A DNA stretch of 64,000 nucleotides from Paenibacillus nanensis. Its GTDB lineage: Bacteria > Bacillota > Bacilli > Paenibacillales > Paenibacillaceae. Shown here piece by piece: positions 54,070 to 62,043 of the stretch. The stretch covers positions 703,452 through 767,451 of the forward strand of contig NZ_QXQA01000002.1 of assembly GCF_003583765.1 (NCBI RefSeq), given 5' to 3'. The notes beneath the pieces were generated by a model, which saw only the letters and a list, made by a program, of their open reading frames with translations, made no database searches and was not told the origin of the DNA. The first letter of the stretch is position 1, and each line of letters opens with the position of its first letter. Made by a program: the position numbers and the translations under genes.

Positions 54070-55842
54070 TTGGTCTATTCCTCGTTAACGATCGTTTCCT
54101 TTTGCACGCTTGCCCTTCTCGTCTACGAATATTCCGCAAGCTCGCTGCGCCAGAAGGAATTAGCCGGGCAGGCCGAAACCGTCGACTCCTTGGCGCGCTA
54201 CCTGGACAGCCAAATGGACGACTCGCAGGACATCATTCTCCAGCTGTATCAGAATCAGGCGCTGCTCAGCGACATGCTGTATTTTCTTCGGCATGATATT
54301 CAGCTCTACATCCAATACCGGTTCAATCGGTACATCGCCAGCAACAGCTCGGAGGACCGCAACGTCGAAACGTTCATCCGAAGCCATATGGAACGGAACA
54401 ACGATATTATGCAAATCGCGCTATACAGCCGGGACCAGTCCTTCCTGTTCCTGTTCAACAGCAATAAAACCCAAAAGCTGCGCGAGCTGGGCGATGAGGA
54501 AGCCGCGGCCGCCCGCGCGATCGAAGCAATGGGCAATCAGCGAACTATAAGCACCCAAGCGCTTGGCATTGCCGACAGCTTGGAGCTGCAGGCCGCGGAC
54601 GCAGAAGGCGCCTACACTTATGCTTTCGAGCTGAACGATCCTAACACGCTGCAGAATGTTGGCGCTCTCCTGGTCACCTACAGCCGCGCAGGCTTGTCCC
54701 GATTAACGGAAATGACGGCAAACGAAGGCATCGGTTCCTACCTCGTGGTGCTGCCTGACGGGCGGGTAGCCTTTGACTCATCCGAACAATACAGCGGCCA
54801 GATCTATCCGTCCAGCCATGAACGGATAACCGTCCCCGGCGCCGCGAAGCTTGAAAACGGCGCATATGTCACGTCGCTGCGCACATCCAAGTCAGATCTC
54901 ATCGTTATTGGCCTCATTCCTAGCGCGGAGCTTGAAAACCGGTACGCGAGCTTTCGGCGGAATGTCATTCTATCGACCGCCGCCGGCATCGCCGTCACCA
55001 TCCTGTTCTCCTATTTCACGGTATATCGGTACGCCAGAAGAACTCGAACGATTGTGAAGGCGATGAAGCAAGCGCAGCAAGGCAATCTGTCCGTGCGAGT
55101 GCCGACGGGCCGGAATGACGAGCTGGATGAAATAGCGGATCGTTTCAACCGGATGTGCGAAGAATTGCTACGTTACATCAATCAAGTGTACGTGTCCGAG
55201 ATTAAGCAAAAGCATGCTGAGCTCGTAGCGTTCCAGGCGCAGATCAACCCGCACTTCCTCTACAACACGCTTGAGGCAATCCGCATGCGCGCTCTGACGC
55301 AAGGAGCCGCCGATGTCGGAGAAATGGCTTATGTGCTGGGTTCACTGTTCCGCTATGCCGTCAAGTCCGAGACGCTCGTGACAATCGAAGACGAAGCCGA
55401 ATACAGCAAGCAGTTTCTGGAGCTATACCGGATCCGATACCGGGATAAATTGAGCTATTCGATCGAAATCGACAACGACGTGAAGCATTACCGCATCTTC
55501 AAACTGTCCCTTCAGCCGCTCATCGAAAATGCGGTTGTTCACGGCATCCGTCCTTCAAAGCCCGGCAATAAGATCTCTATTAAAGCCAGACGCGAGGAGG
55601 ATGCAATCCTATTGGAGCTGGCGGACAACGGAAGAGGCATGAACGAAGAGAAGCTTACGCGGGTTCGGCTTGCGCTGGAGGGACATGAGGGGCCAGGCGG
55701 TTCCGCATCCCTTGGGCTTCGCAGCGTTCACGAACGGATCCGGCTTACCTACGGGGAGCGATACGGACTACGCCTTGCCAGCGAACCGGACGGGGGAACG
55801 GTCGTGCGGCTGTATTTGCCTTACGGAAAGGAGAATGGCTGA
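54070..55842 (+). CDS. YesM-type sensor histidine kinase; true start probably upstream
   Basis: The layout is membrane helix 1, extracellular sensory domain (about 35-295), membrane helix 2, HAMP, His_kinase (NPHFLYNTLEAIRM, H395 counted from 54070) and HATPase_c (ENAVVHGI and ADNGRGMNEE). TTG 54070 is the only standard start codon in frame but has no ribosome site and falls inside membrane helix 1. The frame continues upstream to KLSQIYQAVFRTKLFNRIIL, a normal-looking N-terminus, where a strong GAAGGAGAGG (53991-54000) precedes non-standard codons ACG and GTT (54007, 54010). Start-codon mutation, rare initiation or a sequence error are all possible. The gene is coupled to the regulator downstream (stop and start overlap by 1 base). 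Confidence 0.85.
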   Translation: MVYSSLTIVSFCTLALLVYEYSASSLRQKELAGQAETVDSLARYLDSQMDDSQDIILQLYQNQALLSDMLYFLRHDIQLYIQYRFNRYIASNSSEDRNVETFIRSHMERNNDIMQIALYSRDQSFLFLFNSNKTQKLRELGDEEAAAARAIEAMGNQRTISTQALGIADSLELQAADAEGAYTYAFELNDPNTLQNVGALLVTYSRAGLSRLTEMTANEGIGSYLVVLPDGRVAFDSSEQYSGQIYPSSHERITVPGAAKLENGAYVTSLRTSKSDLIVIGLIPSAELENRYASFRRNVILSTAAGIAVTILFSYFTVYRYARRTRTIVKAMKQAQQGNLSVRVPTGRNDELDEIADRFNRMCEELLRYINQVYVSEIKQKHAELVAFQAQINPHFLYNTLEAIRMRALTQGAADVGEMAYVLGSLFRYAVKSETLVTIEDEAEYSKQFLELYRIRYRDKLSYSIEIDNDVKHYRIFKLSLQPLIENAVVHGIRPSKPGNKISIKARREEDAILLELADNGRGMNEEKLTRVRLALEGHEGPGGSASLGLRSVHERIRLTYGERYGLRLASEPDGGTVVRLYLPYGKENG

Positions 55843-57407
55843 TGTACAATGTCTGGGTCGTGGATGACGAACCATTTATATTGGAAGGACTCGCCGGCAT
55901 CGTGGAATGGGAGGCGTTCGAGCTTTCGTTAATCGGCCAAGCCGAGAATGGGCTCGATGCAATGGAGCAAATTAGGGAGGACGGACGGCCCGTCGATATC
56001 CTGATTACGGATATTGCGATGCCGGAGATGGACGGTCTAGCTCTTATTCGCGCGCTCAAAGCCGAAAATGCCCAGCTGAGAACGATTGTGCTCAGCGGAT
56101 ATAACGACTTCGATTATGTGCGTGAAGGAATGAGGCTTGGGATTGAAAACTATCTCTTAAAGCCCATTAATCTAGAGGAGCTGAAGGAGACGCTGGCGGC
56201 AACCGTCGAGAAACTGAAAAGATCCCGGTTTGCTGTATATGAAGACAACGGCATGGAGCTCATTATCGACAACATCATGTACCGATGGGTCACAGGCCGT
56301 ATCAGTCAAGCACAGTGGCGGCAGCGCGCAGATTTTCTCGGACTTGCGGTCAATGCTCCCTACTCCATCGCGGCCGTCATTCCAATGCCTGAGCGTGAGT
56401 ATCCGGACACCCAAGGAGTGAGCCGGATAGTTCGCCGTTTGTCCGAGCAATTTTTTCGTGAGCTGGAGATCCCTTTCCTTGCCTTTCAGGACATCGATGA
56501 CGGGATCGTACTCGTTATCGGCGTTCCGCTTGCATCCGCTAGCGCCATGCAGCTTCTCTATGACCGGCTGACGTTACTTACGGACCGATTGTCGCTGCAT
56601 CTCGGATCGGCTTGCCGCATCGCGGTCGGAACGCTTGAATCCGATTTCGAGCGGATACCCGCCAGCTACGGACATGCGCTGCTCGCTTACGAATACGCCC
56701 TGCTGCAGCCCCAGGAGCGATTGCTTGTCTATGACCGGGTTCGGACCGCCAATCGGCGGAATGGCCTCAGTTTATCGCCTGACTTCGTTGCCTATTCCCG
56801 CCTTCTCCTCGCTCTTGACGAAAACGGCTTATACGCGCAAATTCAAGCTGACCTTGAGGCGCTCGCAAAGCTCGATGGCATAGAGCCGTCCATGCTTAGG
56901 AGCTGGGTTGCAGAGCTTGTCATCCATCTCAAAAAATCCGTTAAGGACAGCGCGCGAGAGGAGCAGTTCTCACCCTTTTATCAAGGCATGATGGATCGGG
57001 TGGCGAATACCGCTGAGTTCGCCGGACTCATGCAGCTAGCCCTGGACACCGCCCGCGAAGCGGTCGGCATCCTCGCCGGAAGGAACAATCAGACGCCCGT
57101 CATCCGCCAAGTGGTTGAATATATTCATTCCTCCTATATGGAGGAGGTATCCTTGAAGACGTTAGCGCAGAAGCACCGCATTCATCCCGTATATCTCGGC
57201 CAGCTGTTCCATAAAGAAATGAACCAGCCTTTCCTCGATTATGTCAACCGATTTCGCATTGAAAAAGCAAAGGAGCTGATGAGAGACTCCGCTTTGAAGA
57301 CGCATGATATCGCCACAAGGGTCGGTTATTGGGATAAGGCTCATTTCTATAAGCATTTTAAAAAATATGTCGGTGTATCCCCGTCCCAGTACCGGAAGCT
57401 GCAATAG
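55842..57407 (+). CDS. YesN-type response regulator with AraC DNA-binding domain
   Basis: The receiver domain has VVDDEPFI, phosphoacceptor D57 in LITDIAMPEMDG and the Lys of YLLKPINLEEL. The C-terminal AraC domain shows LKTLAQKHRIHPVYLGQLFH and VGYWDKAHFYKHFKKYVGVS. The 521-residue length is normal. The start ATG overlaps the kinase stop (TGATG). It probably activates the divergent permease and binding-protein operon at 50.3-53.8 kb. Confidence 0.92.
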   Translation: MYNVWVVDDEPFILEGLAGIVEWEAFELSLIGQAENGLDAMEQIREDGRPVDILITDIAMPEMDGLALIRALKAENAQLRTIVLSGYNDFDYVREGMRLGIENYLLKPINLEELKETLAATVEKLKRSRFAVYEDNGMELIIDNIMYRWVTGRISQAQWRQRADFLGLAVNAPYSIAAVIPMPEREYPDTQGVSRIVRRLSEQFFRELEIPFLAFQDIDDGIVLVIGVPLASASAMQLLYDRLTLLTDRLSLHLGSACRIAVGTLESDFERIPASYGHALLAYEYALLQPQERLLVYDRVRTANRRNGLSLSPDFVAYSRLLLALDENGLYAQIQADLEALAKLDGIEPSMLRSWVAELVIHLKKSVKDSAREEQFSPFYQGMMDRVANTAEFAGLMQLALDTAREAVGILAGRNNQTPVIRQVVEYIHSSYMEEVSLKTLAQKHRIHPVYLGQLFHKEMNQPFLDYVNRFRIEKAKELMRDSALKTHDIATRVGYWDKAHFYKHFKKYVGVSPSQYRKLQ

Positions 57408-57414
57408 GCATAAA

Positions 57415-57462
57415 AAACCATCGCCCTGGCCGATTCAAGGCGGTGGTTTCGCATCATTTTTT
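57415..57462 (+). terminator. Terminator after the YesN-type gene
   Basis: Eleven-base arms with one mismatch that can pair as G-T (57415-57425 with 57439-57449) are followed by CGCATCA and seven T. It lies between convergent genes. Confidence 0.7.
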
Positions 57463-57469
57463 TCGCCGT

Positions 57470-58024
57470 TTAACAGCCCTCGCTGAGCGCCGCCGCAACC
57501 TCCCGGTACCATCCGTATCTCGATTTCTGCTCCAGGAAGTGACGCCCGTCCATCAATATCGGGATGACATCCGCCCCTTTGTAATAAACTCTTGACCCTA
57601 TTTTCTCGACCTTGAAATGGTACTGGAAGCGAATCAGACGGTAAAAAAGCGGATCAAGCAAAGCGACCGCGTAAAGCTGCCGATTCTTTTCGGCGTACTC
57701 GAACAAGCTGAACATCAGCATATCAAGGGCGCGCGTAGAGCGAAATTCTTTGGCGATCGCGAATTTATCGATTATAAATACTTGTCCGGGGTACGCTTTA
57801 AGCGCATCGATGCGGCTTCCGTCGCATAGCTTCTCAAACTCTCTCCCGTTACCCTGAAAATCTAACGGAACAAATTGAATCGTCCCGGCCGCCCGGCCTT
57901 CTACATAAAGCAAGAATGAGTCTCCGTTCGAATGCTCATGCTCGAACCCCTTTTCATCCCATACCTTCTTCCAGATTCCATCAAACAGGGCTTTCTGAAA
58001 TTCGTTTGTGACTTGAATAATCAA
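57470..58024 (-). CDS. GNAT-like N-acyltransferase (184 aa)
   Basis: The protein has the order of strands and helices of a GNAT fold, with FLLYVEGRAAGTIQFVPLDF, VFIIDKFAIAKEFRSTRALD and LLDPLFYRLIRFQYHFKV. These resemble the PEP-CTERM/autoinducer-synthase-like acyltransferase group, which acylates small molecules. The donor and acceptor cannot be told. The start is TTG seven bases after GGAGG. It is a single gene between two terminators. Confidence 0.6.
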   Translation of the reverse strand: MIIQVTNEFQKALFDGIWKKVWDEKGFEHEHSNGDSFLLYVEGRAAGTIQFVPLDFQGNGREFEKLCDGSRIDALKAYPGQVFIIDKFAIAKEFRSTRALDMLMFSLFEYAEKNRQLYAVALLDPLFYRLIRFQYHFKVEKIGSRVYYKGADVIPILMDGRHFLEQKSRYGWYREVAAALSEGC

Positions 58025-58146
58025 AGGAATGCCTCCATTGCCGTTCTGTAAACAAAACTAAAATGTATGATTTGTTCTTTATAAAGAATTATAGTCCTCG
58101 ACCGCATATTTTGTCAAAACATTCCAAGAAATTCGCGAAAAAGAAA

Positions 58147-58193
58147 AAGAGCTGCCGAAAACGTCTTGTTTTAGACCTTTTCTGACAGCTCTT
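58147..58193 (-). terminator. Terminator after the VanW gene
   Basis: Eight-base perfect outer arms AAGAGCTG (58147-58154 with 58186-58193) plus inner A/T pairing lead on the minus strand to CTCTTTTTCTTTTTC. Confidence 0.75.
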
Positions 58194-58208
58194 GCTATGG
58201 ATTGCTTC

Positions 58209-59144
58209 TCAATCGACACTTGCTCTCTGTCCGTCCATTCTCACTTCCTCCGGAAGCGCCTTGGAAGCCTCCGGAACTTGACGGGTCCGAAGCTCCACAA
58301 GCTCAGAGGAGTAGATCAGGATACGCACCGCGCCGGGACTGACGAAAGCCCGGATCAGTATAGGCTGGTCGTACGGGTTCTCGAAAACGAAATCCGGTCC
58401 ATACCAGCTGACGGTCGCGTCGCGGCCGGGCGGCACGTACCGCACGCTCCGGCTGTGCGAATAGCGCTCCACAATGGTCATCCCGGCCCGGTCCGCGGCG
58501 TTAAACAGCGTTGAAGATACCTGGCATATTCCGCCCCCAATATCCTCGTACAATTCCCCCCGCACGATGACCGGCGCCCGCATATACCCTTTTTCGCTCG
58601 TCCGTTTGCCAACCGTTTGATTAAAGGAAAACCGTTCTCCCGGAAAAACGACATGGTTGTTCAGCGCTTTCGCCGCAAGGGCGATATTCGCTGACCGGTT
58701 TTTGTTGCGGCTGTTAAAAAAGGTCGCGTAATAACCAATTTGTTTGACCTTAATGGCGGACAGCACCTCGCTGTCTACGCGCGGATAGACCGGCCGAAGA
58801 GGCGCTTCGATCTGCGAAGGCTCGCCCTCCAGCATAAATCCGTAAAACAATTTTTTAAATGCGGCGCGGTCCAGCTTCCCGCCGTTTCGCTCCGGCACAA
58901 CTCTTCCCGCCCCGTCAAGCGAAGCGTTAATAGGAGGACGCTCCACTTTTCCGGCAATCTGATCCATCAGCTTGCTCAGCTTCTCTTCATTAACAAGCGG
59001 GATCCCCGGCACCGGATACCAGTACGCCTCCCGCTCTATTTGGTCTGCGACAACCTCTCCATCGGACATAATGACCGCATGCGAGGTTGGAAATGTCCAC
59101 GGCTGCAGCGCAACCACTAGGGCAACGATTCCGTTCCATACCAT
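58209..59144 (-). CDS. VanW-family secreted protein (311 aa)
   Basis: A short signal peptide (to about residue 23) is followed by a PG-binding-4-like region (about 50-100) and the VanW domain (about 125-270). The VanW domain contains NRSANIALAAKALNNHVVFP, PGERFSFNQTVG and the family signature DIGGGICQVSSTLFNAA. VanW proteins occur in spore formers and near glycopeptide-resistance genes, and their biochemical role is not settled. A cell-wall or spore-wall role is likely. The start is ATG ten bases after AGGAG. It is a single-gene unit with its own terminator. Confidence 0.88.
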   Translation of the reverse strand: MVWNGIVALVVALQPWTFPTSHAVIMSDGEVVADQIEREAYWYPVPGIPLVNEEKLSKLMDQIAGKVERPPINASLDGAGRVVPERNGGKLDRAAFKKLFYGFMLEGEPSQIEAPLRPVYPRVDSEVLSAIKVKQIGYYATFFNSRNKNRSANIALAAKALNNHVVFPGERFSFNQTVGKRTSEKGYMRAPVIVRGELYEDIGGGICQVSSTLFNAADRAGMTIVERYSHSRSVRYVPPGRDATVSWYGPDFVFENPYDQPILIRAFVSPGAVRILIYSSELVELRTRQVPEASKALPEEVRMDGQRASVD

Positions 59145-59234
59145 CTTGGTCCAACTCCTGAAATGAATTAACCAGGTTAGTATGCGATTTCTTCAGGAGA
59201 GTCATTCAACCTTTAGCAGTATCAAACAAATATA

Positions 59235-59256
59235 CCTTTGCCGGTTGCGGCAAAGG
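59235..59256 (-). terminator. Hairpin terminator after the DUF445 pair
   Basis: A nine-base perfect stem with a four-base loop (CCTTTGCCG-GTTG-CGGCAAAGG) lies 3 bp beyond the stop of the second DUF445 gene. A moderately T-rich tail follows on the minus strand. Confidence 0.65.
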
Positions 59257-59258
59257 CC

Positions 59259-60599
59259 TTAGAACAACACCTCAAGCAGAGGCTCATATATGCCATACAA
59301 AAACAGAAACAGCAGCGCTCCAACCAATGATCCGATAAAAGCCCCATTCAAGCGAATGCGCTGCAAATCCGTATCGACCTTTCTTTCAATAAATGAAACA
59401 AGACGCTCTTCCGTAAAGCTTTCCAGCGTTCTTCGCGCGATTTTGCCGATCAAGGCATGTTCCTGTTCGAGAATACCCCTCACAAACTGCTTCAAGTACC
59501 CGTCCAGCTGATCCTTTGCCTCTGTATCGTTTTTAAACGTCTCCCAGTAGGCGGCGAGTAAGCCCGTAACCCAGCTTTTCACGTCTAGGGCATTCAGCGC
59601 GCGATCATCCACCACTACATATTTCATCGATTCGCCGCCCAATATGACGCTTTTGACATTGTCTAGAAGAGCTTGAATGGATGGCTGAAAGGAAAGCTCC
59701 CGCAGCATCTCCTGCTTCCATGACTCGATGGTCGCGCCGATCTCCTCGCTGGTCTCCAGATTGTCCGCCAGTGCCAGAACGCGCGTTTCAATCATGACGC
59801 GAAGCTCATGAGAAGGATTCTGCAGCTCCTTCATAAAGCTCTGCAAATCGCGGAACAGCGTGTTCGCCGCTTCGTCTAAATTGATCGCATCCGCAGCCTC
59901 CGCGAAATCAAGCAGCTTCTGTTTGAACCATCTTGCGATGGAGCCGCCTTCGTTCACGAACTTATCTTTTTCCTTCGCGACCATCGCCTTTATGGCCGCC
60001 AACGTCTCTTCGCTGGATGCTCGCTTTGCCGCATAGTCGATCAAATGTCCGAGCCACTTCTGAAAATCGCTGTTTGCAAGCACCCACTTTAATCCTCTGC
60101 CAGCATAACGCGAAATATTGACGCCGCTCAGCGCCGACCGGGCATGGACGTCCAGCTTAGAGGCCAAGGCTTCAAGGTTGGCGCCGCGCAGCCAAGACAT
60201 CAGAAGCTGCCAGCCACGCTCAGCGAAAGAATGGGTATCGTTCCTCCGGTCGACCCACTCGATGACAGCATCAATCAAACGATAGTTCATCAGCTTGTCG
60301 GACAGCATGTTTTTGCTGAGCAGCTGCTTTTCTACCATCGCCGCTACGCCTTCCACCAGCTTATCGCGGTTGCGCGGAATAATCGCGGTATGCGGCACCC
60401 AGCGCATGCCGAGCGGATGACGGAACAACACCGTAACCGCGAACAAATCCGCGAGCGCTCCTACCAGTCCGGCTTCAGCCGTAAAAAGCAGCAGTCTCAG
60501 CCACCAATTTCCGGGATACAGATACAGCAGGACAGCGGCGCCTACAAACAGCAAAGACAATAAGATTAAGCTCCCGTTCGCTTTGCGTCTCATGGTCAT
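59259..60599 (-). CDS. DUF445 membrane protein, second of a tandem pair (446 aa)
   Basis: Two N-terminal membrane helices are followed by GLVGALADLFAVTVLFRHPLG and IIPRNRDKLVEGVAAMVE, the DUF445/YheB signature. A long helical cytoplasmic middle follows. The C-terminus repeats the pattern VDTDLQRIRLNGAFIGSLVG with a last membrane helix. The start is ATG 60599 with AGGAGG eight bases before, 4 bp after the first copy's stop. Function is not established. Members occur in spore formers, including YheB of B. subtilis. The copy upstream shares the same layout and is a paralogue. Confidence 0.85.
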   Translation of the reverse strand: MTMRRKANGSLILLSLLFVGAAVLLYLYPGNWWLRLLLFTAEAGLVGALADLFAVTVLFRHPLGMRWVPHTAIIPRNRDKLVEGVAAMVEKQLLSKNMLSDKLMNYRLIDAVIEWVDRRNDTHSFAERGWQLLMSWLRGANLEALASKLDVHARSALSGVNISRYAGRGLKWVLANSDFQKWLGHLIDYAAKRASSEETLAAIKAMVAKEKDKFVNEGGSIARWFKQKLLDFAEAADAINLDEAANTLFRDLQSFMKELQNPSHELRVMIETRVLALADNLETSEEIGATIESWKQEMLRELSFQPSIQALLDNVKSVILGGESMKYVVVDDRALNALDVKSWVTGLLAAYWETFKNDTEAKDQLDGYLKQFVRGILEQEHALIGKIARRTLESFTEERLVSFIERKVDTDLQRIRLNGAFIGSLVGALLFLFLYGIYEPLLEVLF

Positions 60600-60603
60600 T
60601 CCC

Positions 60604-61899
60604 TTATCCTCCTCTGATCCAGAATGTGAACAAATGCAGGACAATACCTGCAGCCGAACCGACAATCATCCCGTTCAGCCGGATATACTGCAGATCTCTG
60701 CCCGCTTTATCCTTTACCATCTCGATTAACTCTCGCTCCGTATAGGACTCCAGCTTTTCCTTTACTAAAGCGCCGATAAGGGCGTGCTTCTCCTCGATCC
60801 AAGACAGCAGCAGCGTTTTGACACCCGTATCCAGCGATTGCTGCAGATCGGGGCGGCTTCGAAGCAAGTCTAGGCCGTGATCCAGTTCTGTCAACAGCCA
60901 CTGTATGAGCTTCGAAGGCTCCGGATTTCCTTCGTTGCCGTCCTGCGGAGAAACGATGTCCGCTCTTATCTCATTCAACCGCTTGCTCAGGAGGGCCTCG
61001 AGGCGGATATGCGGCTTCAGCGCTTCAAGCAGCTTCCGCTTACCGCTCTCCACGCGGTGCCTGAGCGCTTCATCCTCGCGCAGTCTGCGGATGAAAATCA
61101 ACAGCAGCTCCTTCAGCTCCAAACGACGCGGGCTGTCCTCATGTGCGAGCTGCTCCAAAAAAGCGGCCAGCCAATCCTGCACTTTTCCCGCGATAGAGGA
61201 TGCGTTAAGGCCCGCCGTATAATCCACAAGCCTTCGCCTCAGCTTATCCCCTTCATACGAGCGAATCGCAGTTGCGGCGAACTGTTCGATGACAGACCTA
61301 AATGTATGGCTTTTGACCAACTGAACAAAAGGTTCGATGACAAAAGAAAGGATCTTGTCATCGTATTTATGCCGTACGCTCCAGTCCCCGATATCCGCCA
61401 GCAGGTCGGACAACTGCAGCGCGTCGCCATGCTCCGTTATCAACTGCTGCAAGCCTTCAGCGATTTGCTCCGCATCGGCGCTCGCGAGAAGCTCACCCGC
61501 CAGCTTCTTCACGATGGCGCGAGCTTCCCTAGAGCCTTCTTGGCCTGTAACATATCGGGCGATAACGCCGCCCAAATCATGCTCCTGCAGGGTAGCTCGG
61601 ATCGCCTCTACCGTCAGGAGTTCCTTCCCTACCATATCCACAAGCTCGCCGATCAACCGTTCTCTATTCCTTGAAATAATATGAGTCCCCATCCATTTCG
61701 GCCATTTGATCCGAAGCGGATCGCCGAACAAGGCGCTAATTGCAAAAGAATCCGCCAATCCGCCAATCGTTCCCGCACTAAATGCGGCAAACAGCAATCC
61801 GCCAACAAAGGTATGCTGGAATGGAAAAGCTGCCAGAATGCCTGCCGCCGATATAGCCAGAATGGCGTTCGCTCGTTTTCTAACGCTTCGTTTTTCCAT
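60604..61899 (-). CDS. DUF445 membrane protein, first of a tandem pair (431 aa)
   Basis: The layout is the same as in the gene downstream: N-terminal membrane helices with GTIGGLADSFAISALFGDPL, HIISRNRERLIGELVDMVG, a helical middle, and the C-terminal KAGRDLQYIRLNGMIVGSAAG with a final membrane helix. Overall sequence identity to its neighbour appears low outside these signatures, so the duplication is old. The start is ATG seven bases after TGGAG. The two genes form one operon. Confidence 0.85.
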   Translation of the reverse strand: MEKRSVRKRANAILAISAAGILAAFPFQHTFVGGLLFAAFSAGTIGGLADSFAISALFGDPLRIKWPKWMGTHIISRNRERLIGELVDMVGKELLTVEAIRATLQEHDLGGVIARYVTGQEGSREARAIVKKLAGELLASADAEQIAEGLQQLITEHGDALQLSDLLADIGDWSVRHKYDDKILSFVIEPFVQLVKSHTFRSVIEQFAATAIRSYEGDKLRRRLVDYTAGLNASSIAGKVQDWLAAFLEQLAHEDSPRRLELKELLLIFIRRLREDEALRHRVESGKRKLLEALKPHIRLEALLSKRLNEIRADIVSPQDGNEGNPEPSKLIQWLLTELDHGLDLLRSRPDLQQSLDTGVKTLLLSWIEEKHALIGALVKEKLESYTERELIEMVKDKAGRDLQYIRLNGMIVGSAAGIVLHLFTFWIRGG

Positions 61900-61987
61900 C
61901 GCGATACTCCATTTCGCAGCTTATTAATGATGTATTGCTAGTTTAACCTTTTTTGGAACGGTCATCCACTAGCCTAAAGCCGCAAGC

Positions 61988-62030
61988 AAAAAGCCGCCGC
62001 AACCAATGCCCGGCTGCTGCGGCTTTTTTT
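61988..62030 (-). terminator. Bidirectional terminator-like hairpin
   Basis: The arms AAAAAGCCGC and GCGGCTTTTT bracket a partly paired loop. A T-run follows on the minus strand, so it ends the repeat-protein gene whose stop is at 62044. Confidence 0.75.
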
Positions 62031-62043
62031 CACGCTGGTACTG

